Positions 1-9,680 are shown, counted from the stretch's first letter. The stretch is DNA of 64,000 nucleotides from Neolewinella agarilytica (GCF_900110645.1 NZ_FOFB01000021.1:51138-115137); one strand, 5' to 3'. Numbers and translations: made by a program. The notes: generated by a model not told the origin, from the letters alone.

Positions 1-396
1 TTTGATGACATCGCTCCGCTATTCACCCAGGATGATGACAAAACCTACGTGATCAATTTCTGGGCAACCTGGTGTAAACCCTGCGTGGAGGAAATGCCTT
101 ACTTCGAGCAATTAGCGAAAGAGGCTGGCCCGGACACAGAGGTGATTGCGGTGAGTCTGGACTTTAAAAAAGACATCGAGACCAAGCTGAAGAAGTTCGT
201 TGACGGTCATCCGGACCTCCCGCCAGTCATTGCCCTGGCCGACAGTAAGTACAACGATTGGATCGATCGGGTGGACCCTGATTGGGGTGGTGCTATTCCC
301 GTGACGGTGATTTATCGCGGAGATAAGCGGGTTTTTCACTCCGAAAAGTATAATTCCTACGCAGAACTAAAATCAAGCGTAGACGCTATCCGTTAA
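1..396 (+). CDS. TlpA/thioredoxin-like disulfide oxidoreductase (5' end cut by window)
   Basis: The reading frame is open from base 1, so the N-terminus lies outside the window. The visible part has the thioredoxin-fold start VINFWATWCKPC with a CxxC redox pair (CKPC), followed by a DTEVIAVSLD strand and a late cis-Pro segment (GAIPVTVIYRGD). This is the TlpA/ResA-type layout used for extracytoplasmic thiol-disulfide exchange; the specific partner is unknown. It is followed after 17 bp by a second thioredoxin-fold gene on the same strand, so the two probably form an operon. A signal peptide cannot be judged because the start is missing. Confidence 0.85.
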   Translation, partial: FDDIAPLFTQDDDKTYVINFWATWCKPCVEEMPYFEQLAKEAGPDTEVIAVSLDFKKDIETKLKKFVDGHPDLPPVIALADSKYNDWIDRVDPDWGGAIPVTVIYRGDKRVFHSEKYNSYAELKSSVDAIR

Positions 397-413
397 ACCT
401 AAAAAACCAACCA

Positions 414-1106
414 ATGAGAATTATCTTCAACCTCCTTCCTCTCGCCCTGCTGCTTATCCTCAGCGCTTGCGGACAAACCAACCCGGCAGAGGCAAACGCT
501 GCTGAAGTTGAACAGACCACTGCACCTGCGCCTGCGCCCGAGAAGGCCTCAGAACCCATGAGCGGACTCCAGATCGGCGATGTGGCTCCGGACTTCAAAC
601 TCGAAGGCATTGATGGTGAAATGCACAGCCTGGCCACCATGGTGGATGCCAACGGCGAAAAGCCGAAGGGCTATGCGGTTACATTCACCTGCAACACCTG
701 TCCCTACGCCAAGATGTACGAGCCACGCCTGGTGGCACTGCACGAAAAGCTGAGCAAGATGGGCTACCCCCTGATTGCTATCCAGCCTAACGACGTGGAA
801 CTTAAGCCCGGTGACAACCTGGAAGCCATGAAAGAAAGAGCTGCGGAGCGTGGCTTTGGCTTCGCTTACGTGATCGATGCCGATCAAAGCGTATACCCGC
901 AGTACGGTGCCAGCAAGACGCCAGAGGTATACCTGCTGGATGCTGACCGTGTTCTGCGTTACCACGGTGCCATTGATGACAGCCCACAGGACGCCGAAGC
1001 CGTCACGGAAGCCTACGTGGAAATGGCCGTTGCAGCCCTTGAAAAAGGAGAAGACCCCAAGCCCGCTGAAGTGAAGGCGATTGGGTGTGGCATTAAGGCC
1101 AAATAA
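414..1106 (+). CDS. Peroxiredoxin-like (PRX_like1) lipoprotein
   Basis: A 230-residue protein starting with a lipoprotein signal peptide ending in LILSAC (lipobox), then an Ala/Pro/Glu-rich linker (APAPAPEKA) and an AhpC/TSA-type thioredoxin fold. The motif FTCNTCPYA matches the CNxCP signature of the PRX_like1 branch. The later segment DADQSVYPQYGA and the cis-Pro region KTPEVYLLD fit the same fold. It is probably a periplasm-facing thiol oxidoreductase anchored in a membrane. It lies 17 bp behind another thioredoxin-fold gene, suggesting a shared redox role. The linker DNA at 521-538 matches the dispersed motif described elsewhere, though the Ala-Pro coding could also explain it. Confidence 0.88.
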   Translation: MRIIFNLLPLALLLILSACGQTNPAEANAAEVEQTTAPAPAPEKASEPMSGLQIGDVAPDFKLEGIDGEMHSLATMVDANGEKPKGYAVTFTCNTCPYAKMYEPRLVALHEKLSKMGYPLIAIQPNDVELKPGDNLEAMKERAAERGFGFAYVIDADQSVYPQYGASKTPEVYLLDADRVLRYHGAIDDSPQDAEAVTEAYVEMAVAALEKGEDPKPAEVKAIGCGIKAK

Positions 1107-1120
1107 TTCCTTGAATAAGG

Positions 1121-1208
1121 AGTTCCTGCTCCGAAAAGCCGAGCCTGCAGGGCGAGCGACTGGCTATCTTTTACGCTGCTTTGCAACTGGTTTTCCGGAG
1201 CAGGAATT
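1121..1208. other. Inverted repeat between convergent genes
   Basis: Two 13-nt arms (1121-1133, AGTTCCTGCTCCG; 1196-1208, its complement with one mismatch) enclose about 60 bases. They sit between the ends of the lipoprotein gene (+) and the M14 peptidase gene (-). There is no U-tract, so it is not a classic terminator, but the position fits a transcription-end or repeat-derived hairpin. Confidence 0.5.
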
Positions 1209-1218
1209 CTTCCTCTCA

Positions 1219-3852
1219 CTACATCCCCGGTACAATCATTACCGCATTCTGCATCATCCGGCTGGGCCCGCGCCAGAACATCCGGTAGTGGGGGTTATCC
1301 AGGAAATAAACGATGCGCCCGCTCCCGTAAGGGCGCACACCGGCCCAGGTGTTCCCCGCCAGTGAGGCAAGGTTTTTCGGGGAGGCGTAGCCGGAGGCGA
1401 GCAGTTGGCTCGCGTCCGTGGCGTAGCGGCCAACCGTTTGCAGCCCAAGGTCGGGCTTAAGGGAGTTGGATCCGAATTTCAGTGTATAGACCTCCGGTTT
1501 CATGCCGAAGGCAAGCGGGTGGCTAACGTCAATAGTGGCCTTTAGCGCAGAGCCCGGGATACGCTGTTTGCCAAAGTAATCCGTTCGTTCGCTGTAAGAG
1601 AGTAGTTTGGACTCCTGGGAGGTATCCCGGTCCGGAGAGACAATTTCCTGTTGCTTGAGGAAGCCACTGCGCTTAGTGAAAAACTCGGCGCTGGAGCCGA
1701 TACTGACCAGCGTTCCGCCATTGGTGAGCCAACGTTTGAGCTCGGCCTGGCCACTTTGGCCAAAGACTTTTTCCAGGTTCCTGGCGTCGGGCAGGATGAG
1801 GACGTCGTAGTCGTTAAGATCGGCCATACCGTAGCGGGAGCCGAACTTGGGGATGTCCGTTTGGCTGAGCGTAGAAGCTCGAATGCGCTCCACGGGTAGC
1901 TCAGTTTCCCAATCGAAGAGGAAATAGACTTGTCCGCTGGTGTAAACATTGAAAGGAGGCTCTACGAGCATGGCAACGCGAGGCGGTTTAACGGGAAAAT
2001 TACGCGTACTGGCCAGGTCGTTGCCATCCTTCATCCGCCCGGTCAGAAAACGATGAATGTTTACTTTTTCGGCAGCCGCCAGTTGGCGCATATCCGTTTC
2101 AATAGAACGTTCCCGTTCCAGGTTTCGGCCGGCGAGTACAATGAGACTACCCGCTCCGAACTCGGAACCATCATCGGCCACGAAACCTTCGTTTGCGCTG
2201 CGGACGCGGTAGCCTGCCTTCCAGAGTTTCGCCAGGGCGCGGGGGGCATTGCGCTGGCTCCAATCAATAACATAGGCGTAGGCCTTGCCATTGCCACCAA
2301 CGGGTACGACCATGCCACTCTCCTCCACTTCCGTCACGGGCTCCGTATCCACCATCACGGGGCGGTTAAAGGCGTAGGCCTCCAGGTTGTAGGCCAGAGG
2401 CGCTGACCAGGTTGACATATCGTACATCACGCTGTCCTCGATCTGCAGATCATTGCTCAGAATGCTGTTGACGAAGAGGTGTCGCGGCTGTTCAGTAGCA
2501 ACAATCAGACTGCCGGAGGCATATTGTTTTTGGGCGCTGACGCGGGTGCGAAAACTGGTGGCGGAAGCAGAGAAAGTCTCCGTAGTCCGCTCCACCTCCA
2601 CGCCGTTGAGCAGAAGCATTTTCAGGACATCATTAAAGTAATCACTGCCATCATTCTCGATCAGGTAAGCAGTTGCCGAGGCTTTGCTGTTGAGTGGGTT
2701 CCAGGCATCCACGCTGTAGTTGATCAGTTCCTTTCGGTTGCGGGCCGATGCCTTGACCTGCGCCAGGCTCGTGGTGTAATGATCGTATACCCGCTGGCGG
2801 AGGGTCAGCACGTAGCCGTCCTCTGTTTCCACGGCGCGGTGTGCGCCGATACCGCCCTGCTCGGTCAGCATCCCGATAGCGCCCATCACGGAAGGGTAGC
2901 TGGACCCGTAGCTCGGGTAGTAGAAATCAAAGCGATCGCGGGTGAAGTAGCTCAAACCCTTCTTGTTGAATTCGGTGATGTTGGCCCGGCCGAAGGTATC
3001 GGCCCAGGTCTCATAAGCATCCGGCAACAGCAGATTCCGGGGCGTGGTGCCGGGTACCGTGAAGTAGTTGGCATCGTAGCCCTGCTCGTGGTAATCGGTA
3101 TGTACCTGTGGCATCCATTTCTGGTAGGCAGTGGTATGGCCCCGGCTTTCGGGGTGGACGCCCCAGACCCAGTCGCGATTCAGGTCGAACCAGTAGTGGT
3201 TGGTCCGGCCGTTCGGCCAGGGAGCGTAGTGTTCCAGGTCTCGAGGCTCTTGCCCGCCGGTGTTACGGGCCACGGAGTTGGCCCAGTACACGTAGCGGTC
3301 ACGGCCGTCCGGGTTGATGCAGATGAACAGCAGGTTGACCGTTTCTTTGAGGGCGGCCAGGAGGGCCGCGTCTTTAGTCGTGGCCAGCTCGTAAGCAACC
3401 TGCATGGCAGCCTCCGTCGAAGAGGCTTCGTTTCCGTGAATGTTATAGCTGTAAGAGTTTATCACGGGATGACCATCCACCAAACTCTGCACCTGCGGCC
3501 GCGCCTCCTTGGCTGCATTCACCAGAGCCAGTTGATTAAGCCGGATTTGATCGATCCTGGCCATATTAGTTTCATCGCTTATCGTCAGCATGAGCAGCGG
3601 CCTCTTCTCATAGCTCTCTCCGTACTTTTCAATGCTGATGCGTGGACTATTGGCCGCCAGCAGATGGAAATACTCCACCGAGCGGGCGTATTCCGTAAAG
3701 CGTTCGCCAAGCTCATAGCCGAGGAAAGCTGCCGGAGACACGATCTCTCCTACCCTGCCATTATCCGGAAGAGGAAGGCGCTGGAAGACGTCTTGTTGTG
3801 CAAACGCAACTATCGAAATGAGAAATAGTTGGATGAGTAAAAGTGATCGCAT
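1219..3852 (-). CDS. Secreted M14 family zinc carboxypeptidase-like metallopeptidase
   Basis: An 877-residue protein with an N-terminal signal peptide (LISIVAFAQ) and an M14 peptidase domain. The first zinc pair is HGNE at residues 139-142. The substrate-side motif NPDGRDR follows near residue 180, a later histidine lies in the HTDYHEQG region near 251-255, and the likely catalytic Glu is in MLTEQGG near 331. The C-terminal 400 residues are an additional domain with a GATase-like or Rossmann look (DYDVLILPDARNL). This arrangement is common in Bacteroidota M14 proteins. It probably acts outside the cytoplasm on peptides. Residues 115-124 (KEARPQVQSL) are encoded across a copy of the dispersed 19-bp motif. 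Confidence 0.92.
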   Translation of the reverse strand: MRSLLLIQLFLISIVAFAQQDVFQRLPLPDNGRVGEIVSPAAFLGYELGERFTEYARSVEYFHLLAANSPRISIEKYGESYEKRPLLMLTISDETNMARIDQIRLNQLALVNAAKEARPQVQSLVDGHPVINSYSYNIHGNEASSTEAAMQVAYELATTKDAALLAALKETVNLLFICINPDGRDRYVYWANSVARNTGGQEPRDLEHYAPWPNGRTNHYWFDLNRDWVWGVHPESRGHTTAYQKWMPQVHTDYHEQGYDANYFTVPGTTPRNLLLPDAYETWADTFGRANITEFNKKGLSYFTRDRFDFYYPSYGSSYPSVMGAIGMLTEQGGIGAHRAVETEDGYVLTLRQRVYDHYTTSLAQVKASARNRKELINYSVDAWNPLNSKASATAYLIENDGSDYFNDVLKMLLLNGVEVERTTETFSASATSFRTRVSAQKQYASGSLIVATEQPRHLFVNSILSNDLQIEDSVMYDMSTWSAPLAYNLEAYAFNRPVMVDTEPVTEVEESGMVVPVGGNGKAYAYVIDWSQRNAPRALAKLWKAGYRVRSANEGFVADDGSEFGAGSLIVLAGRNLERERSIETDMRQLAAAEKVNIHRFLTGRMKDGNDLASTRNFPVKPPRVAMLVEPPFNVYTSGQVYFLFDWETELPVERIRASTLSQTDIPKFGSRYGMADLNDYDVLILPDARNLEKVFGQSGQAELKRWLTNGGTLVSIGSSAEFFTKRSGFLKQQEIVSPDRDTSQESKLLSYSERTDYFGKQRIPGSALKATIDVSHPLAFGMKPEVYTLKFGSNSLKPDLGLQTVGRYATDASQLLASGYASPKNLASLAGNTWAGVRPYGSGRIVYFLDNPHYRMFWRGPSRMMQNAVMIVPGM
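3487..3505 (+). repeat. Dispersed motif copy (in coding DNA)
   Basis: CTGCACCTGCGGCCGCGCC, identical to copies at 30779 and (reverse) 54525. It lies inside the M14 peptidase gene and is read there as EARPQVQ. Confidence 0.7.
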
Positions 3853-3990
3853 AGTGTTATTTTGTGCGTTGAAGTTAGGTACTGCGATTAAAATGAAAGT
3901 GAAGCAGATTGGGCACGTACTGATCTATCGATAAACCATGACCGGGCAGTGCTCAATTAGTCTTAAATTATGGTTCAGTGTGATTCTGAC

Positions 3991-4461
3991 TTACTGTCTT
4001 CCCCAGGTAGCGGCAAGAATTCCAATGATCAGCAGTACAGCAAAAAGGACCAGTCCCCCAAGAATCACACCTGCAATAGCCATCCCTTTCCCACTTCTGT
4101 ACTGCGGGTCCCGGTTAAAGCGTCCTAGGGCAATAATACCCAGAACGAGTGCCGGAATAGCCGTAAAGAAGGTAAAGAAGCCAAGGATTCCACAGACCAG
4201 ACTTGCCACAGCATAGCCATCTACGGGGCTGCCTCCGGCAGCAGTTTTTGCCGCTCTCCGGGCCTGCCGCTTTGCTTTGCCCCTGATGATTGACAGACCG
4301 ATACGCTCTTTGAATTTTAGTTTTCGGCCGAGTTGTTGTTCAACGTGGGCGCGGTCCAAATGCCGAACGGGCGCTTCCGCTGCCGGTGTGAGGGCTGCGA
4401 ATGAGGGCTCGGGAGTTAAAAGAAGCACCAGTAAAATAAAAAGGCTTAGTGTGTAATTCAT
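3991..4461 (-). CDS. DUF4190-like small membrane protein
   Basis: A 156-residue protein with a signal-like N-terminus (LSLFILLVLLLTPEPSFAAL), a basic middle (KAKRQARRAAKTAA) and two C-terminal transmembrane segments. The sequence VASLVCGILGFFTFFTAIP, then VLGIIALGRF, then GKGMAIAGVILG is the DUF4190 pattern (glycine-rich paired helices). This suggests an inner-membrane protein of unknown function. It sits 28 bp downstream of the Rieske/FAD oxidoreductase end on the same strand, with its own start after a short gap. Confidence 0.75.
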   Translation of the reverse strand: MNYTLSLFILLVLLLTPEPSFAALTPAAEAPVRHLDRAHVEQQLGRKLKFKERIGLSIIRGKAKRQARRAAKTAAGGSPVDGYAVASLVCGILGFFTFFTAIPALVLGIIALGRFNRDPQYRSGKGMAIAGVILGGLVLFAVLLIIGILAATWGRQ

Positions 4462-4489
4462 GGGGCTAAAATAAACTATTTAGCACCAA

Positions 4490-6040
4490 CTACCTCCAGT
4501 TAAATCCTCGCAGATCATCATTGTCGGGCATTTCACGATGACTCATTCTTTCGGCAATTGCGGCCACATCAGCATCCCGCTTTACGCCCAGGACTGCCTG
4601 AACGTGTTTTCCCATAAGGTAGAAGGCCAGGAAGGGGCCTTCGCCGGGGGTTCCGTCAAAGAGTATATTATCGTATTCGGTAGCGTGCCCGGCATAGCGA
4701 AAATTGACGCCTTGCTGGTTGCTCCAAAAGAACGGTAACATGGTGTAGGGCACTGCTGCGCCGGCCATATTTCGTCCGGCTACTCTACCCTGCTGAGCCG
4801 CTACTTTCCAGTGTTCGATGCGAGCCGCGCCTTCCCGGTCCGGATAGCAGGCGATGTCTCCCGCCGCCCAGGTGTCTGCTACATTACAAGCGAGGTGATT
4901 ATCCACTTTCAGCCCGCCGTCCGCAGTACCGGCCAGACCGCGGAGGTAATTGGTGACCGGGCGAACGCCGATTCCAACCACGACAACATCTGCGGGTAGT
5001 TCTTCGCCATTATCCAGCGTTACGGAAGAGACTTTACCCTTGCCCGTAAAGGCAGATGACTTGCGCCCCAACCGAAAGCTGACGCCTGCCTCCTCGTGCA
5101 GTTGCTGCACGTATTTACCTACTTTCTCCCCAAAGGGACCTTTAAACAGCACCTCTTCGGGAGCAACTACCGTTATGTCCCCTCCCTGTTTGCCCAGGCT
5201 CATGGCTGCTTCAAGACCGATGAAACTGCCGCCGATAATGACCACTTTGGTACCTTCTGACACCTGATTTCTGGCAGCCATTCCATCCCGCGCATTTCGA
5301 ATGGTGAAGATGTTGTCCAACTCCGATCCTGGTATATCAAGTTTGCGGGGCTCCCCGCCGGTAGCGAGCAAAATTTTATCGTAGGAGATCGTTTTTCCTC
5401 CGGACAAAGCGATTGTTTTATTTGCGACATCCACTTCCTCAGCCGTAGTTTTTTCCATTAAGCTGACCCCTTGTCCACGGTAGAAAGCTTCAGAATGAAG
5501 GGGAAGATCGCTAAGGTCCTTGCCCCCATCCAGAAGCGCCTTGCTTACGTGCGTCCGGTCATAGGGCGGCAGGTCTTCGCGGGTGATCAAAACGATACTG
5601 CCGGTAGCGTCATGCTCCCGGATGCCGTAAACAGCGTTAGCCGCCGCAACGCCTCCACCGACAATGGCGTAGCCATAATGGCCGTCGTCCAGCTTATGGG
5701 CAAAGTCACCCGTGGCTGGTGCTTCCGGCTTCGTAATCGGTTCTTCGCTGATGTGAATGTCTCCATCAATGATCTCCACACCGAAGGTCGCGATACCATC
5801 CAGGCCGGGGGCTTCCAGCTGCTGACCGTTGCGCACATCAAAGCAGGCGTGGTGAAAAGGGCAGCGCAGGCGGTGGCCGTTCAGGGCCGCCTTTTCGAGG
5901 GGCAGCCCGAAGTGGCTGCATTTAGATTCTACGGCGTAGACGGTTCCTTCGACGTTGGTGAGTAATACCTTGTAGTCACCATGATCGATTTGGTGGCTGT
6001 CCCCAGCGGGAAGGTTAGACAGTTTTAGGACAGAGGTCAT
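4490..6040 (-). CDS. Rieske [2Fe-2S] / FAD-dependent pyridine nucleotide oxidoreductase (AIFM3-like)
   Basis: A 516-residue fusion. Residues 1-105 are a Rieske domain with ligands Cys41-His43 and Cys60-His63 (CSH...CPFHH). The rest is a two-dinucleotide-domain oxidoreductase: an FAD site GGGVAAANA near 128, PPYDRTHVSK, an NAD(P)H site IIGGSFIGLEAA near 270, and a second FAD contact TWAAGDIACYPD. The order matches AIFM3-type or ferredoxin-reductase-type proteins, which pass electrons between NAD(P)H, FAD and the iron-sulfur centre. There is no signal peptide, so it is cytoplasmic. The physiological acceptor is not evident from the neighbours. Confidence 0.93.
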   Translation of the reverse strand: MTSVLKLSNLPAGDSHQIDHGDYKVLLTNVEGTVYAVESKCSHFGLPLEKAALNGHRLRCPFHHACFDVRNGQQLEAPGLDGIATFGVEIIDGDIHISEEPITKPEAPATGDFAHKLDDGHYGYAIVGGGVAAANAVYGIREHDATGSIVLITREDLPPYDRTHVSKALLDGGKDLSDLPLHSEAFYRGQGVSLMEKTTAEEVDVANKTIALSGGKTISYDKILLATGGEPRKLDIPGSELDNIFTIRNARDGMAARNQVSEGTKVVIIGGSFIGLEAAMSLGKQGGDITVVAPEEVLFKGPFGEKVGKYVQQLHEEAGVSFRLGRKSSAFTGKGKVSSVTLDNGEELPADVVVVGIGVRPVTNYLRGLAGTADGGLKVDNHLACNVADTWAAGDIACYPDREGAARIEHWKVAAQQGRVAGRNMAGAAVPYTMLPFFWSNQQGVNFRYAGHATEYDNILFDGTPGEGPFLAFYLMGKHVQAVLGVKRDADVAAIAERMSHREMPDNDDLRGFNWR

Positions 6041-6136
6041 ACGGCACTTTTTGGTATACCTCCATAAGAGCAGAGCGCCATAATTAGTTCGCAGATTTTT
6101 TCAATTTCCTCTGCGATAACGACACAGCTGCCCCAG

Positions 6137-7177
6137 CTATTCGACGCTTACCAAAACATCACCGGAAGCCACTTCCATCTGCCCCAACGCTTCCACCTCA
6201 TGCCCATGCTGAAAGCAAATCTCCCGGAAAGTATCCGCCTGAAGGGCGTCTACGGCACAGAGCAATCCGCCACTGGTCTGCGGATCGGCCAGGAGCCACC
6301 TGGCACGTTCGTTGGGCAGCGATACGTGGTGGCCGTAGCTGGCCCAGTTACGTTTGGTTCCTCCGGGGATGCAGCCTTCGGCGAGGTAGTGATCAAGGAT
6401 GGCCTCATCGATCAGCGGGACTTTGTTCAACTCCACCGTCGCGGAGGTTTCACTGGCCCTGCACATTTCCGTTAGGTGACCGAGGAGGCCAAAGCCAGTA
6501 ACGTCGGTCATGGCATTAACGTAATCAAGGGTACCCAGCACAGCGCCGATCTTATTGAGTCGGATCATTTGCTCCGTCGCCAGTAGCGAGTGTTCTGCTT
6601 TGAGCTTCTTCTTTTTCTGGGCGGTAGAGAGAATACCTACGCCGATGGGCTTGGTCAAAAAAAGAACATCCCCTACCCTTGCGCCACCGTTCTTTTTCAG
6701 GTTTTTCACTTCCACGCGGCCATTAACGGCCAGGCCGAAGATGGGTTCCGGGCTATCGATGCTGTGTCCGCCGGCGAGGGGGATTCCGGCATCGGCGCAG
6801 GCTTGCCGGCCGCCTTCCACTACAAGGCCTGCGACTTCGGGCGATAGCTGGTTGATGGGCCAGCCGAGAATAGCGATGGCCATCATGGGCGTGCCGCCCA
6901 TGGCGTATACGTCGCTGATGGCGTTGGTGGCGGCGATGCGGCCGAAGGTTAGCGGATCATCAACGATCGGCATGAAGAAATCTGTCGTGGAAATAACGGC
7001 CGTACCGTCTCCCAGATCATAGACCGCTGCGTCGTCCCGCTCATGGTTGCCAACCAGCAGATTCGGAAAGTTAGGACCTTTGGTCGTCTGCGCCAGAATA
7101 GTATCCAGTACGGCAGGGGCGATCTTACAGCCACAACCGGCACCGTGGGAATATTCGGTCAATTTGATGGTTTCCAT
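6137..7177 (-). CDS. selD: Selenide, water dikinase (selenophosphate synthase)
   Basis: About 346 residues. The N-terminus [15 protein letters not shown] carries the catalytic Cys-Gly-Cys (first position Cys, not Sec). It is followed by the AIR-synthase-type ATP-binding core: [41 protein letters not shown] and, near the end, QTSGGLL. SelD makes selenophosphate from selenide and ATP for selenocysteine or 2-selenouridine synthesis. I chose the ATG at 7177 because it begins with the conserved [13 protein letters not shown] longer open frame upstream runs through non-conserved sequence and a dispersed motif. No selA, selB or tRNA-Sec gene is in the window. Confidence 0.93.
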   Translation of the reverse strand: METIKLTEYSHGAGCGCKIAPAVLDTILAQTTKGPNFPNLLVGNHERDDAAVYDLGDGTAVISTTDFFMPIVDDPLTFGRIAATNAISDVYAMGGTPMMAIAILGWPINQLSPEVAGLVVEGGRQACADAGIPLAGGHSIDSPEPIFGLAVNGRVEVKNLKKNGGARVGDVLFLTKPIGVGILSTAQKKKKLKAEHSLLATEQMIRLNKIGAVLGTLDYVNAMTDVTGFGLLGHLTEMCRASETSATVELNKVPLIDEAILDHYLAEGCIPGGTKRNWASYGHHVSLPNERARWLLADPQTSGGLLCAVDALQADTFREICFQHGHEVEALGQMEVASGDVLVSVE

Positions 7178-7198
7178 TGGGGAGTTGATTTTAGGGCT

Positions 7199-7206
7199 GC
7201 AAAGTA
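7199..7206 (-). promoter_or_regulatory. Possible -7 box of selD
   Basis: The reverse strand reads TACTTTGC 22 bases upstream of the selD start, similar to the Bacteroidota -7 element. The same octamer precedes the histidine kinase gene near 37270. Weak evidence by itself. Confidence 0.3.
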
Positions 7207-7255
7207 CGCAATAGCCGGCCATCACGTCGCGCTGCGCGTGGCAACCAGGAAAACC

Positions 7256-7274
7256 TTGCACCTGCGGCCGCGCC
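7256..7274 (+). repeat. Dispersed motif copy
   Basis: TTGCACCTGCGGCCGCGCC between the divergent selD and DUF2520 genes, just upstream of the DUF2520 gene's candidate -7 box. Confidence 0.75.
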
Positions 7275-7278
7275 CAAG

Positions 7279-7286
7279 TACCTTCG
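7279..7286 (+). promoter_or_regulatory. Possible -7 box giving a leaderless transcript
   Basis: TACCTTCG ends 5 bases before the ATG at 7292. If it is the -7 element, transcription would start at or near the start codon. Confidence 0.3.
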
Positions 7287-7291
7287 CCTTT

Positions 7292-8056
7292 ATGAAGGAA
7301 GTGATCGTTATTGGTGCCGGCAACCTGGCCTGGCACCTTGTGCAAGTGCTAAGCCAGGCAGGGCATGACGTAAGTCTCGTAAGCCGGGACCCGGGACGCG
7401 TAGCAGAATGGCCCGTGCGGGTGATCCCGATGGAGGACCTGCCGGCTCAACCTTCTCTTGTTTTTCTTGCAGTACCGGATAACGCCATCAACCGGGTATC
7501 TGCCCACCTCAGCCAGTTATTGCCATCTGATGTGCCGGTAGTGCATACCAGCGGAGCTACGCCAGCCATCATGATTCACAGCCATTTTGAGCATCGGGGT
7601 GCATTATGGCCCATCCGGTCCTTACGGGCAGGAGAAGAGGTCACCGATTGGCAAGACGTTCCGCTCGTCTATTACGGCACGAGTGCGGCGCTGACGCAGG
7701 TGCTGGGGGAGTTGGCGGGCAAGCTAAGCCAGCTTAGTTACCTCCTGGACGATCAGCAGCGAGCGCAACTCCACCTCTCCGCTGTTTTCAGCAACAACTT
7801 TGTCACCTGGCTCTATCAGATCAGCTACGAACTCTGCGAGCAAAGTGGTATCCCCTTCGATATTTTACTCCCCATCATCAGGAACACCGCACTGAAACAG
7901 GACGGTACCGCCCCGAGGTTAAGTCAGACCGGTGCCGCTGCCCGCGGTGACACCATAACCATGAACCGTCACCTTGAGCTACTCAACTCCCAGCCAGAAT
8001 ACGCGGACCTATACCGTCGAATGAGCCACTTTATTCAATCCGGTGTTCCTTCTTAA
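7292..8056 (+). CDS. Rossmann-like and DUF2520 domain protein
   Basis: 254 residues. The N-terminus [20 protein letters not shown] is an NAD(P)-binding GxGNxxxH Rossmann start. [12 protein letters not shown] and VVHTSGATP follow as in the 6-phosphogluconate or ketopantoate reductase-like fold. The C-terminal half ([17 protein letters not shown], then [17 protein letters not shown]) is the DUF2520 helical domain. The reaction is unknown; a soluble dehydrogenase-like role is inferred. The start is placed at 7292, where the conserved fold begins; the longer frame upstream overlaps selD antisense. It lies 8 bp ahead of the next gene, probably in one operon. Confidence 0.87.
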   Translation: MKEVIVIGAGNLAWHLVQVLSQAGHDVSLVSRDPGRVAEWPVRVIPMEDLPAQPSLVFLAVPDNAINRVSAHLSQLLPSDVPVVHTSGATPAIMIHSHFEHRGALWPIRSLRAGEEVTDWQDVPLVYYGTSAALTQVLGELAGKLSQLSYLLDDQQRAQLHLSAVFSNNFVTWLYQISYELCEQSGIPFDILLPIIRNTALKQDGTAPRLSQTGAAARGDTITMNRHLELLNSQPEYADLYRRMSHFIQSGVPS

Positions 8057-8064
8057 AAATAATT

Positions 8065-8760
8065 ATGCGCCTGTTTCTGACCCTGCTTTTTCTTACCCCC
8101 ACTGTACTGTTCGCTCAACTCGAAAGCTGGAATGGCGTATCCTTTGAGCATGAGGTAGGCCCCAAGTGGGGCTACGTCATCGAGGCAGAATATCGCTGGC
8201 CATTCAATGAGTTTACTGATGGATCAGCGCTTTTCCTGCTGGCAGGGAACCGGGCTTTAGCCAAAAACCTGAGCATCACCTTTGGCTCCCGCTTTGAGCC
8301 TGGCAGGAACGGAGAATCCGGTACGCTGCGATTGTTTTCTGACTTGAACTACAAATATCCCCTGGGGGAAAGCCCCTTTACGCTGGAAAGTCGCCTTCGC
8401 TATCAGCAGGATCGCCCGCCGGGCGCAGATGGAAGTTTACGTCGGGTATCAATCCGTCCCAGACTGGGTATTGCGGCTGATATCAGTAATACGCTCTCCG
8501 CCGTTGCCGAGTTTGAAGGGCGCTATCGCTTCGACTCCCGTAATGAATGGGCCAGACGGCGCTACACCTTCGGCCTCGAGTACACCTTCACGGAACGGCT
8601 AAAAATCGAGCTCTTTTACCGGCAGGAGTTGCGCATCAACTCCTCTGCTCTTCAAACACCTGATCGCATACTTGGGCTGTATTTCGATTATACCTTACCG
8701 GATGATCGGAACCGGGATTGGAAATATCGCCACCCCTTTGGCAGAAGCGTTACCTGGTAA
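8065..8760 (+). CDS. DUF2490-type outer-membrane beta-barrel protein
   Basis: 231 residues with a signal peptide (LFLTPTVLFAQ) followed by alternating amphipathic strands rich in aromatic and charged residues, e.g. WGYVIEAEYRWPFNEF, RYTFGLEYTFTERLKIELFY. It ends in a strand with a terminal aromatic residue (SVTW). The pattern fits the DUF2490 family of predicted outer-membrane barrels in Bacteroidota. Function unknown. It starts 8 bp after the DUF2520 gene and is probably co-transcribed, but the products have no obvious link. Confidence 0.75.
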   Translation: MRLFLTLLFLTPTVLFAQLESWNGVSFEHEVGPKWGYVIEAEYRWPFNEFTDGSALFLLAGNRALAKNLSITFGSRFEPGRNGESGTLRLFSDLNYKYPLGESPFTLESRLRYQQDRPPGADGSLRRVSIRPRLGIAADISNTLSAVAEFEGRYRFDSRNEWARRRYTFGLEYTFTERLKIELFYRQELRINSSALQTPDRILGLYFDYTLPDDRNRDWKYRHPFGRSVTW

Positions 8761-8939
8761 ACACTATTGGGTCTCATCGGTGTTCTTTTGCTTTCCTGTC
8801 CTGAACCTGTTTAAACTTTTCTGAGTGACCCAATTGGATGGGCTCACCGCGTTCCGCCGACCTTTAGGCAAATCTTAACGACTCCCATACATCCTTTGGG
8901 CTATCCTCACCGTTCCTTGAGTTAGAAAAAATCTTAAGC

Positions 8940-9680
8940 ATGCGCATTCTTACTTCCTTTCTATTATTTGCGGCCCTGTTGCTGGCTTCCCCGGCTCAGG
9001 CTCAATTCGGCAAACTCCTCAAGCAGGCTTCCGACAAGGCTGACGAAGTATTAAGCGGTAAAAGTCCGCTTTCTGAAGAAACCATTGGTAACGGGCTTAA
9101 GGAAGCCTTGAACCAGGGAGTAGACAAAGCCGTCACTTCCCTATCGGCTCAGGATGGGTACTATGGCAGTCCCTACAAGATTCTTCTGCCGGAAGAAGCC
9201 CAAACCGTTATTAACAAGGTTAGTGCCCTGCCCGGCTTTGGTAACCTGGAACAGGACCTGACGGAACGAATTAACCGCGCGGCGGAGTTAGCGGCGACAA
9301 AAGCAGGCCCCATTTTCGTAGACGCCATCAAGGGCCTCACCATTAAAGATGCCATGAATCTGTTGATGGGCGATCAGGATGCTGCCACCCGCTATCTGGA
9401 AGCCAACACCGCTTCTCCTTTGGCAGGAGAGTTCCAACCAGTGATCAGAGCGGCGCTTGATGAGGTAAACGCCAACGAAATCTGGTTTAAGGCGGTAACC
9501 GCTTACAATAAAATCCCCTTCGTCAAAAAAACTGATCCGGAGTTAGACCAATACGTCACCCAACGCGCACTCGAAGGAATGTTTGGATTAGTGGAAGTAA
9601 AGGAAAGCGAATTGCGCCAAAACCCTGCTTTACGGAATACTCAACTGTTAAAGGACGTTTTTGCCCGCCAGGATAAATAG
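8940..9680 (+). CDS. DUF4197 secreted protein
   Basis: 246 residues with a signal peptide ending ASPAQAQ. The mature part is helical with the DUF4197 signatures IGNGLKEALNQGVDKAV, YGSPYKILLPEE, FVDAIKGLTIKDAMNLL and ATRYLEANT. The family is widespread in Bacteroidota and Proteobacteria and has no assigned function; it is predicted to be periplasmic. It is separated by about 180 bp from the barrel gene and 143 bp from the large TonB receptor, so it probably has its own promoter. Confidence 0.87.
   Translation: MRILTSFLLFAALLLASPAQAQFGKLLKQASDKADEVLSGKSPLSEETIGNGLKEALNQGVDKAVTSLSAQDGYYGSPYKILLPEEAQTVINKVSALPGFGNLEQDLTERINRAAELAATKAGPIFVDAIKGLTIKDAMNLLMGDQDAATRYLEANTASPLAGEFQPVIRAALDEVNANEIWFKAVTAYNKIPFVKKTDPELDQYVTQRALEGMFGLVEVKESELRQNPALRNTQLLKDVFARQDK

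Noticed and set aside
521..538. Dispersed motif copy in the peroxiredoxin lipoprotein linker
   Set aside because: The APAPAP codons alone could produce the match; kept only as a weak site.
2479..3828. A 449-residue open frame antisense to the M14 peptidase gene
   Set aside because: The sense frame has family motifs (HGNE, signal peptide); the antisense frame follows from its codon composition and has no recognisable domain.
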